Part shown: one piece after another, positions 1 to 5,922 of the stretch
How the letters are laid out: the number at the start of each line of letters is the position of its first letter
Position numbering within the stretch: the first letter of the stretch is position 1
Translations under genes and position numbers: made by a program
The notes under the pieces: generated by a model
The model's database searches: none
Seen by the model: only the letters and a program-made list of their open reading frames with translations
Told to the model about the DNA's origin: nothing
Assembly (NCBI GenBank): GCA_027061995.1
Contig: JAMOUT010000062.1
Span: 1-8,852, forward strand
Direction of reading: 5' to 3'
DNA: 8,852 nucleotides
Source of the DNA: Candidatus Aminicenantota bacterium
GTDB taxonomy: Bacteria; Acidobacteriota; Aminicenantia; JAMOAD01

Positions 1-94
1 AGAATAACCCCAGACCCTCAATCGAATATAGTTTAATCGTCCAAACAAGTATCATTATAATTATTATTTTATATTTAATTGTATTCCTTCTCAT
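1..94 (-). CDS. N-terminus of a secreted protein (partial, runs off left edge)
   Basis: The frame opens with ATG at 94-92 and stays open for 31 codons to the window edge. The peptide starts MRRNTIKYK, continues with a hydrophobic run (IIIIMILVWTI) and then KLYSIEGLGLF. This is the layout of a Sec signal peptide: basic N-region, hydrophobic core, and a likely cleavage near LYS (about residue 24). A very strong Shine-Dalgarno lies four bases upstream of the ATG, which is the main reason to trust so short a fragment. It follows the 98-residue membrane protein gene by 33 bases on the same strand, so the two are probably co-transcribed. The mature part is too short to identify. An outer-membrane or periplasmic protein is an inference from the signal peptide alone. 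Confidence 0.72.
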   Translation of the reverse strand, partial: MRRNTIKYKIIIIMILVWTIKLYSIEGLGLF

Positions 95-96
95 TT

Positions 97-104
97 CTCC
101 TCCT
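97..104 (-). promoter_or_regulatory. Strong Shine-Dalgarno for the left-edge secreted protein
   Basis: On the minus strand the sequence reads AGGAGGAG, then AA and ATG at 94. AGGAGG is four bases from the start codon. It decides the start of the gene running off the left edge. Confidence 0.75.
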
Positions 105-127
105 TTTGATTGTATTAATTTCCCGTT

Positions 128-424
128 TTAATTTTCCGTAATAGGAGGAGGAGCTCTTTTGAAATTTTTATTTGTTTGATATATGAAATCAGGAATTATA
201 CATCTTATTTTTATATTAAATAACAAAACTAATATCAAACTAAAAAATACCACGAAAGCAAAATCAATAAAAAGAACAGAGTTTTTTTCAAAAATACCTA
301 TCGGGCAATTATCATCTTTTTCAAGAATCCTATCAGTATGATAAAATTCAAATGTTACCAAGAATATTGCTATGATTACAAAAAGTATTATGAAAGCTAT
401 CTTATATCTCTGTTTGTTTAACAT
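128..424 (-). CDS. Small two-helix membrane protein with HTD...CP segment and RAPPP tail
   Basis: This is a 98-residue protein of unknown function. Visible topology: a basic N-terminus (K4, R6, K8), membrane helix 1 at about 9-25, a polar segment (26-49) with H29-T-D31, acidic residues and C40-P41, membrane helix 2 at about 50-70, then basic residues (K72, R74, K86, K89, R90) and a terminal R-A-P-P-P motif at 90-94. The charges place both ends in the cytoplasm and the HTD...CP segment outside. The layout recalls small membrane proteins with an exported His/Asp and CPxC segment and an RxPP tail that often precede outer-membrane protein genes. That link is from memory and uncertain, and here the second cysteine of CPxC is glycine (CPIG). 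There is no Shine-Dalgarno; an extended -10 sits eight bases upstream of the ATG. The secreted-protein gene follows 33 bases on. Confidence 0.68.
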   Translation of the reverse strand: MLNKQRYKIAFIILFVIIAIFLVTFEFYHTDRILEKDDNCPIGIFEKNSVLFIDFAFVVFFSLILVLLFNIKIRCIIPDFIYQTNKNFKRAPPPITEN

Positions 425-432
425 TTCCGGTA

Positions 433-441
433 ATTATAACA
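433..441 (-). promoter_or_regulatory. Extended -10 promoter element for the 98-residue membrane protein
   Basis: On the minus strand the bases read TGT then TATAAT, a consensus -10 with the TGn extension. Seventeen bases further upstream lies only a weak -35 (TTATTA, 456-461). The -10 ends eight bases before the ATG at 424, so the predicted transcript would start at or within about two bases of the start codon. This is motif matching in AT-rich DNA, with no experimental support. Confidence 0.45.
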
Positions 442-487
442 TATTTTTTAATTATTAATAACCGATTTTTCAAAATTAAAAAATTAT

Positions 488-516
488 TTGCTTAATTATT
501 TTTTTTAATATATTCT
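488..516 (+). promoter_or_regulatory. Weak candidate promoter for the M1 peptidase gene
   Basis: TTGCTT (488-493) and TATTCT (511-516) are separated by 17 bases and face the peptidase gene. The -10 ends five bases before the ATG at 522, and no Shine-Dalgarno is present, so a leaderless transcript is possible. The surrounding run of A and T makes chance matches likely. Together with the minus-strand -10 at 433-441, this makes 425-521 a 97-base divergent promoter region. Confidence 0.25.
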
Positions 517-521
517 AATAT

Positions 522-2903
522 ATGAGATGGTCACAATTCATACACTTTTTTCTCATATTTATCATTATCTCCAATATGATTTTTTCTTCCGAAATTGATA
601 AAATATTTAAAAAGAGTGTTTTAGAAAAAAGATATCAATACCTTAATACAATTTTTAGTGATAACTCTTATGAAAAAATTATAAAAAAAATCGGAGATAA
701 TAAAATATTGACTTTTACAAAAATAAAGAATAACTCCTATGAACTTACAACAATTAATAATAAAACAAATACAGGTAATACATTTTCAATAAATTATAAT
801 AAAACAAACGGAAAAATCAATAAACTCGTAATAAATGATATTTTGTCAAAGTTTTTTATCCTTAATGGATTTGATTCTTTTAAGGTTAGTAATTTAAAAT
901 ATTCTGTTGCGGATACTATCATAATTATAAAAGACGCAATATTATATATTCCCCGAAAACTTACAAAACCTCTTATTTTTAACGGAAAGATCAAGCTTTT
1001 GATAAAACCCGAAGACAAGGAGGAGGAAAAACAATTTATCCATCTTTTCGGTCATAATTACAAAACATTCAAGCCCAAATGGATTATATATTATTCTGAC
1101 AAAACAAATATAATAAAAACCGATGCTCTTAAAAACAATATCTCCTTTAACAACAGGTATTTTTTAAATTCTTTTAAGAAATTTTTCTCATTCCATTTAC
1201 AAGAGGTAAAGGATTATACTTTCTTTCTTTTACCGGATAAAAACGAAAATCTAATCATATTTCCCTTATCATCAAAAAAAATAATGATCTATTCAAACAA
1301 TAAAAACAGAATTCCCGATACTCAATTATACGGATTTAACTTTAAAAAGATACTTCTTGATTATAATTATTATAAAACTCCAAAATTTGTTTTGGAAGAT
1401 AACAGTAGTAATATAAAATCCATAAATCTTAATATTAACTTGAATAAGAAAGAAAAATCAACAGAACTAAATGCGAAAGAAAAAATAGAAACAATGAGTA
1501 ATATTTCCAAGCTTACACTTGAATTACCGGAAGAAATTACTATCAAAAAACTTTATTCTCCCGAAGATTTTAAATTAATCATATTTAACAATATGAAGAA
1601 TATTTATATTAACGGTAGAAAATTTAAACACATATTATTGGACTATACATTACAAGTCAAGAATAAAGATGATTTTGATTTGAATTATTCTTCAAGGAGA
1701 CTAAATATTTTTGATACCTATATTATAAACAAAAGATTATCAAATATCGTATTTTTATCAAGAGATTCAAATTATTATTTAAAAGACAGATTATCTTTCA
1801 TAAAATTTCACCTTAAAGTAAATAATGATGATTTAAGGTGTTTTTCCGCCGGAGAAGAGATAAGCAGAAATGAATTCAAAAGTGAATCTGTTAAAGGATT
1901 TCCACTTATATGTGGCAATTTTCATATCGTTAAAAATAATAAAGCTTTTAAAGAAAATAATAAAATCAAATTTTATTCCAATTCAACTTTAAACAATACG
2001 GTTTTAAAAGATATGATGAAATTTCCCGAATTATTCAAATTTTATACTAATATTTACGGACAATTGGATTTAAAGAAAATAAATATAGTTATGAGAGAAA
2101 GTTCATCTTTATCCGCATTAAGCTACAAAGGGCTTATATATATGAATATCCCTTGGAATATGTTAAAACATAATTATAGTAATTCCCCCGTAAAATTCAA
2201 AAACGGGATGCTTGATATTATCTCACATGAGATAGCTCATCAATGGTTCGGAGGATTAATTTCATGGGACTCTTATAAGGATATTTGGATTACCGAAGGA
2301 TTTGCCAATCTGTCATCTATCCTTTATTTGAAAAAAGAGTTCGGAGAAAAGGAATATCATAAAATAATTATTAAGATAAATAAAACAGTAATGAAAAAAT
2401 ATGAATACGGGCCCGTATCTTACGGAAAAAGGGTTGGTAATTGGGAAGATGACACAAATGCTTATTTTTCAATAATCTATAATAAATCAGCCTTAATATT
2501 GCTTATGTTAAAAGAGATAATGGGAGAAAATCAATTTTTCAATAGGGTGAAACAATTATTATTAAAATACAGATACAAATCCATTTCAACCTCAACTTTC
2601 ATCCGTTTTTTTTGTGGAAATAGTAAATTGATAAGAGATTTTTTACACATTTGGATATATAACCGTGATTTGCCAAAAATAAAATACAAACTAAAAATTA
2701 AGGACAAAGAATTATATATCCATATTAAACAGGTTAATAAAGATTTGTTTATCTTCCCTTTAAAAATAAAAATTTATAATGGGAATGAGTATTATTATAA
2801 AAAAATATTAGTCAAAGAGAAAAATCAAATATTTAAAATAAACTTAAAACCCGGATATCGCAAAGCAAGATTAATTAAATATTGGATAACACCTCTGAAA
2901 TAA
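522..2903 (+). CDS. Secreted M1-family (gluzincin) zinc metallopeptidase
   Basis: This 793-residue protein has a signal peptide (hydrophobic 6-22, cleavage near S22/S23), so it should act outside the cytoplasm. Residues about 24-290 form a long N-terminal part. Within it, 127-192 (a DAILYIP segment, later PEDKEEEKQF) resembles a region I recall in large bacterial M1 peptidases. A beta-rich M1 N-terminal domain seems to start near 298. The zinc site is intact: H569-E570-x-x-H573 followed by QWFGG, then 18 residues and E592 in WITEGFA. The probable catalytic tyrosine is Y653 in IIYNKSA. The substrate-binding GxMEN motif is degenerate: the aligned segment is A532-L-S-Y, with serine 534 where the glutamate should be. 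The family removes N-terminal residues from peptides; whether this member does so is uncertain. The ATG at 522 has no Shine-Dalgarno. The gene is the most AT-rich in the window and ends in an intrinsic terminator. Confidence 0.9.
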   Translation: MRWSQFIHFFLIFIIISNMIFSSEIDKIFKKSVLEKRYQYLNTIFSDNSYEKIIKKIGDNKILTFTKIKNNSYELTTINNKTNTGNTFSINYNKTNGKINKLVINDILSKFFILNGFDSFKVSNLKYSVADTIIIIKDAILYIPRKLTKPLIFNGKIKLLIKPEDKEEEKQFIHLFGHNYKTFKPKWIIYYSDKTNIIKTDALKNNISFNNRYFLNSFKKFFSFHLQEVKDYTFFLLPDKNENLIIFPLSSKKIMIYSNNKNRIPDTQLYGFNFKKILLDYNYYKTPKFVLEDNSSNIKSINLNINLNKKEKSTELNAKEKIETMSNISKLTLELPEEITIKKLYSPEDFKLIIFNNMKNIYINGRKFKHILLDYTLQVKNKDDFDLNYSSRRLNIFDTYIINKRLSNIVFLSRDSNYYLKDRLSFIKFHLKVNNDDLRCFSAGEEISRNEFKSESVKGFPLICGNFHIVKNNKAFKENNKIKFYSNSTLNNTVLKDMMKFPELFKFYTNIYGQLDLKKINIVMRESSSLSALSYKGLIYMNIPWNMLKHNYSNSPVKFKNGMLDIISHEIAHQWFGGLISWDSYKDIWITEGFANLSSILYLKKEFGEKEYHKIIIKINKTVMKKYEYGPVSYGKRVGNWEDDTNAYFSIIYNKSALILLMLKEIMGENQFFNRVKQLLLKYRYKSISTSTFIRFFCGNSKLIRDFLHIWIYNRDLPKIKYKLKIKDKELYIHIKQVNKDLFIFPLKIKIYNGNEYYYKKILVKEKNQIFKINLKPGYRKARLIKYWITPLK

Positions 2904-2934
2904 TATTTTAAACTCTACGATACACCCGTCTTTT

Positions 2935-2965
2935 ATGATTCCAAAAGTAAGAATCATCATTTTTT
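2935..2965 (+). terminator. Intrinsic terminator after the M1 peptidase gene
   Basis: ATGATTC (2935-2941) and GAATCAT (2951-2957) form a perfect seven-base-pair stem with a nine-base loop, followed by CA and six T (2960-2965). It begins 32 bases after the peptidase stop codon. The T-run is on the plus strand only, so it should stop plus-strand transcripts and not the oncoming DUF6485-type operon. The stem is AT-rich and only moderately stable. Confidence 0.68.
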
Positions 2966-3016
2966 ATCGGAATTCATTTTAAGAACCTTTTCCGTAAATA
3001 TTTTATTAAATCATTG

Positions 3017-3220
3017 TCAAACAATCCCTTTATTTACAAGCAATGCAAATTTTTCAAAAGATCTGTCATAAGTTTTTTCAATATTATCAGGGAAAAAACA
3101 AGCGGGTAATTCTCTCATCCTTCTATGATAACTCACACACTCGCAACACAAACCTTTTCGAGAACAAGGTTCATATGAACAATTACATTTTAAAAGATTT
3201 TGCTGTTTTTTACACTCCAT
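3017..3220 (-). CDS. DUF6485-type cysteine-rich protein
   Basis: This is a 67-residue soluble protein with eight cysteines: C3, C12, C14, C19, C25, C26, C28 and C41. They are arranged as CxC at 12-14, C19, then CCxC at 25-28, followed by [14 protein letters not shown] and a [10 protein letters not shown] segment. I recognise this as the small DUF6485 family, whose function is not established. The spacing suggests metal binding (zinc or an iron-sulfur cluster); that is inference. It has no signal peptide or membrane helix, so it is probably cytoplasmic. The ATG at 3220 has a good Shine-Dalgarno (AAGGAG, six-base spacing). It lies 17 bases after the downstream permease gene on the same strand and so probably ends that operon. 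No intrinsic terminator with a T-run is visible after it on the minus strand. Confidence 0.8.
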   Translation of the reverse strand: MECKKQQNLLKCNCSYEPCSRKGLCCECVSYHRRMRELPACFFPDNIEKTYDRSFEKFALLVNKGIV

Positions 3221-3226
3221 AAAAAA

Positions 3227-3232
3227 CTCCTT
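3227..3232 (-). promoter_or_regulatory. Shine-Dalgarno of the DUF6485-type gene
   Basis: AAGGAG on the minus strand is separated by six T from the ATG at 3220-3218. It supports this start and independent translation within the permease operon. Confidence 0.7.
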
Positions 3233-3237
3233 AAAAA

Positions 3238-4482
3238 TTATTCGTATCTTAAAGCTTCAATCGGAGGAAGTTTAGCCGCTTTCATTGCGGGGAAGATTCC
3301 GAAAAACAACCCCGTAAAAATCGCCATTGAAAATCCCATTATTACAGACCAAAGATTCATGGATGCAGGCAATGAAGTTAAACTTTTGATAATAATACTG
3401 AAAAGCCAGCCGAACAATAGACCGGCTATCCCTCCGGTTATAGTTAATGTTATTGCCTCTATCAAGAACTGCCATAGGATATCTCGGTTTTTCGCACCGA
3501 TAGCTTTTCTTATACCAATCTCTCTCGTTCTTTCCTTAACCGTAACTATCATTATGTTCATAACACCGATTCCCCCTACAAGCAGAGATATGCCCGAAAT
3601 AAGTATCATTACGAAAAATGCCGCTCCTGTTATCTGTTTATAAATTTTACCATATGTTTCCTGTGTAAAAACAGAAAAATTATTATCTTCATTCGGTTTT
3701 ACTTTTCTTCTTATCCTAAGCATCTCGATTATCTCATCAATCGCAGCATCTTTTAATTCCGGTGTTTTCGGCTTAGCAACAAGATAAACCCAATTTCTAT
3801 AAGGATAATATTTCATTAATGTTGTGTAAGGGATAAAAATATTATTATTAAATCCATCTCCCCCGAAGATTGAATTTTTTTCCTCCTCAAGCATACCTAT
3901 AACCGTATATCTTCTGTTTCCTATAAGAATCTTCTTTCCTATCGGATAAATATTCGGGAATAGAGATTCAACTATCTTATATCCTATTAAACAAACTTTG
4001 GCACCTGATCTTACTTCACCATCGGTAAAATACCTTCCGTCCGCGATATTTAGCGACCATATTTTCGGAAATTTATAATTCGTTCCTCTTATTATGGCTT
4101 CTCTTATTGCTTCCCCTCTATAAGTTATCTTTTTTTTGGGAATATATGTTAAAAAAGGACTTGCAGCTTGAATAGATGGTAATTTTTCCATAGCATCAGC
4201 ATCTTCCACTTTCAGAGGTTTTCTATTCCTAAGTTTAGCCGGCATCCTCCCTATTCTGACTCCGGGTTCATATTTAAAAACAAAAATCAGTGAAGAGCCC
4301 ATATTTTCAATTGATTGTTTAAAAGAGTTATTCATCCCTTCGATAACGGAAACCATTGAGATTATTGTTGCAACACCGATAAAAACCCCTACTGTTGTTA
4401 AAGCTGATCTCATCTTGTTTGATAAAATGGATTTTATCCCCATCCCCATTATTTCCCATAGTAAAGTTATCCTTCTTAACAT
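3238..4482 (-). CDS. MacB/FtsX-type ABC transporter permease (second of pair)
   Basis: This 414-residue inner-membrane permease has the MacB core layout. Membrane helix 1 (about 27-48) follows the [12 protein letters not shown] motif. A large periplasmic domain spans about 50-285. Helices 2 (287-312), 3 (340-367) and 4 (377-398) follow. The cytoplasmic loop [16 protein letters not shown] (315-330), which in this family contacts the ATPase, is well preserved, as are FLIEAITL and the C-terminal [18 protein letters not shown]. It has no fused ATPase domain. MacB-like systems move lipoproteins, peptides or antibiotics by mechanotransmission; no substrate can be named here. The start codon is one base after the stop of the other permease gene, with Shine-Dalgarno GAGG seven bases upstream, so translation is likely coupled. 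It is clearly related to its neighbour; both carry RR.VKP before helix 2. I did not assign macB because ATPase and adaptor are absent. Confidence 0.92.
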   Translation of the reverse strand: MLRRITLLWEIMGMGIKSILSNKMRSALTTVGVFIGVATIISMVSVIEGMNNSFKQSIENMGSSLIFVFKYEPGVRIGRMPAKLRNRKPLKVEDADAMEKLPSIQAASPFLTYIPKKKITYRGEAIREAIIRGTNYKFPKIWSLNIADGRYFTDGEVRSGAKVCLIGYKIVESLFPNIYPIGKKILIGNRRYTVIGMLEEEKNSIFGGDGFNNNIFIPYTTLMKYYPYRNWVYLVAKPKTPELKDAAIDEIIEMLRIRRKVKPNEDNNFSVFTQETYGKIYKQITGAAFFVMILISGISLLVGGIGVMNIMIVTVKERTREIGIRKAIGAKNRDILWQFLIEAITLTITGGIAGLLFGWLFSIIIKSLTSLPASMNLWSVIMGFSMAIFTGLFFGIFPAMKAAKLPPIEALRYE

Positions 4483-4483
4483 A

Positions 4484-5716
4484 TTATGACCTCAATGCTT
4501 CTACCGGATCAAGTTTTGCAGCTTTATTGGCAGGATAAATCCCGGATATCAAACCTACAATTGTAGCAATCACAATACCTATAATAACCGACCATAGCTC
4601 AACAGCAGAAGGAAAACCTGTCGTAACTGATACAATTTTTGCTAATACAAAACCTATAAGTATTCCCACACTCCCCCCTACCATTGAAAGGGTAATCGAT
4701 TCTATTAAAAACTGGAATAAGATATCTTTTCTTCGGGCTCCGACCGCTTTTCTCAAACCTATCTCTTTAACCCTTTCCGCAACGGATACAAGCATAATAT
4801 TCATTATAACAATACTCCCTACAAGAAGAGATATTGAAGAAATTATTATCATCACAAGATACATTGTAGCCGTTGTTTTTTTGTAAAAATCAAGAAATGT
4901 TTGTTGAGTTTCTATCGCGAAATCATCGTCATTCTTGGGTTTAACATGTCTTCTTGCCCTCAGTATCTGCCTTATCTCTTCCTGAGCATCTTCCATATCT
5001 CTTAGTGATTCAGTATGAACAGTAATTGACACAGACCTACCCATTTTACCGAATTTTTTAAAAAAAGTTGTTATAGGTATTTTCACAAAATTATCCTGAG
5101 ATCGTCCGAGAACCTTACCCCTCTTTTCGGCAACACCTATTATTCTGAACTTAAAGTTTCTTATCCACACCCATTTTCCGATAGGATCTCTTCCTTTAAA
5201 CAGATGCTCTTTAATATCCCAACCGATTATCACAAATTGTTTTTTCTCGGAAATATCCGATTTTGTAAATAATCTCCCGTTTACAATTTTAAGTTCCCCG
5301 AGGATAAAATTATCATTCTCGGTCTGTCCCGTAATATTTACACTCTCAAGATAATTTTCTCCGTATTTTACTTTACCATTACTATTAACCTTAGCCCCAA
5401 CATACATACAGGAATTACAATGCTCTGCTACATATTTATAATCTTCATATTTAATATTTTTTCTTTTTCTCAACTCTTGCCATTCTTTTAAAGAAGTAAC
5501 TATCGAAGGTGCTTTTGACACGAAAAAATCATTCGAACCGAAATTAAAGAGTTTTGTTTCAACGAATCTGTTTAATCCACTTATAATGGAGACAACACTT
5601 ATAACCGTCATAACCCCTATAATTATCCCGAGAAGAGTTAAAAAAGTTCTTAGTTTATTCGCTCTTAATGAATCCAAAGAGATAAATACAGATTCCTTAA
5701 CATTAATATTTGCCAT
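4484..5716 (-). CDS. MacB/FtsX-type ABC transporter permease (first of pair)
   Basis: This is a permease of 410 residues from the start chosen here (ATG 5716-5714). Helix 1 (about 24-46) follows the SLRANKLRTFLTLLG motif. A periplasmic domain covers about 50-280 and contains a CxxC pair (C100, C103) absent from the partner. Helices 2 (284-309), 3 (336-362) and 4 (373-394) follow. The cytoplasmic loop AERVKEIGLRKAVGARRKD (313-331) and the end PANKAAKLDPVEALRS are typical. The start was chosen because it gives the usual short run before helix 1 and a length matching the 414-residue partner. The frame stays open to an ATG at 5779 (+21 residues, MEEETKF...) and a TTG at 5830 (+38), and the ATG at 5716 has no Shine-Dalgarno. 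The partner starts one base after its stop, so a heterodimer is likely. No ATPase gene accompanies the pair. Confidence 0.87.
   Translation of the reverse strand: MANINVKESVFISLDSLRANKLRTFLTLLGIIIGVMTVISVVSIISGLNRFVETKLFNFGSNDFFVSKAPSIVTSLKEWQELRKRKNIKYEDYKYVAEHCNSCMYVGAKVNSNGKVKYGENYLESVNITGQTENDNFILGELKIVNGRLFTKSDISEKKQFVIIGWDIKEHLFKGRDPIGKWVWIRNFKFRIIGVAEKRGKVLGRSQDNFVKIPITTFFKKFGKMGRSVSITVHTESLRDMEDAQEEIRQILRARRHVKPKNDDDFAIETQQTFLDFYKKTTATMYLVMIIISSISLLVGSIVIMNIMLVSVAERVKEIGLRKAVGARRKDILFQFLIESITLSMVGGSVGILIGFVLAKIVSVTTGFPSAVELWSVIIGIVIATIVGLISGIYPANKAAKLDPVEALRS
4490..4493 (-). promoter_or_regulatory. Shine-Dalgarno of the downstream permease inside the upstream permease gene
   Basis: GAGG on the minus strand lies within the last codons of the first permease, seven bases before the ATG of the second at 4482. 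With a one-base gap between stop and start, this points to translational coupling of the two permeases. Confidence 0.6.
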
Positions 5717-5791
5717 ATATTGTTTACGATTTAATAAATAAAATGTTTTATTAAAATAAAACTTTGTCTCCTCTTCCATGTGACATAATTT

Positions 5792-5797
5792 ATTATA
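5792..5797 (-). promoter_or_regulatory. Candidate -10 box for the permease operon
   Basis: The minus strand shows a perfect TATAAT, but no good -35 at 16-18 bases. A transcript would begin near 5785, about five bases before the ATG at 5779 and about 70 before the ATG at 5716. If the box is real, either the 5779 ATG is used nearly leaderless, or the 5716 start has a leader of about 70 bases. Confidence 0.35.
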
Positions 5798-5878
5798 TCG
5801 TTTTATGACATTTTTATTTTGTAATTTCAAATTTCATTGAATCCCCTGGTCCGTTTATTTTTGACGAATATAGTGGTC

Positions 5879-5907
5879 TTTACAATTTCAAACTGTTATG
5901 CTAAAAT
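5879..5907 (+). promoter_or_regulatory. Sigma70-like promoter for the HDOD gene
   Basis: TTTACA (5879-5884) and TAAAAT (5902-5907) are separated by 17 bases, with a TGn extension (TGC) directly before the -10. This is the best promoter match in the window. Transcription would start near 5914, leaving a leader of under about 12 bases that still holds AAGGG (5913-5917). It shares a divergent region with the permease operon. Confidence 0.6.
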
Positions 5908-5922
5908 TATATAAGGGAAAAG

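Noticed and set aside
794-1018. A 74-codon minus-strand open frame inside the peptidase gene.
   Set aside because: It is fully contained opposite a continuous, signal-peptide-bearing M1 reading frame and shows no motif of its own.
2968-2994. Inverted repeat CGGAA/TTCCG as a minus-strand terminator.
   Set aside because: It has a five-base-pair stem with a 17-base loop, and it is followed by ATAAAAAA rather than a T-run in the minus-strand direction.
3013-3025. Hairpin ATTGT/ACAAT at the stop codon of the DUF6485-type gene as a terminator.
   Set aside because: The stem is only five base pairs with a three-base loop, and no T-run follows on the minus strand.
3272-3475. A 67-codon minus-strand open frame in another frame of the second permease gene.
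   Set aside because: It overlaps the conserved C-terminal membrane helices of the permease in the same direction and shows no family resemblance.
3200-3643. A 147-codon plus-strand open frame opposite the second permease gene.
   Set aside because: It lies almost wholly antisense to a well-conserved MacB-type permease, has no recognisable domain, and its hydrophobic stretches mirror the membrane helices on the other strand.
5823-5892. Direct repeat AATTTCAAA (5823-5831 and 5884-5892) as an operator pair in the divergent promoter region.
   Set aside because: Nine bases of mostly A and T, 61 bases apart, is easily met by chance here. There is no palindrome and no regulator gene beside it, apart from the HDOD protein, which is not a known DNA binder.
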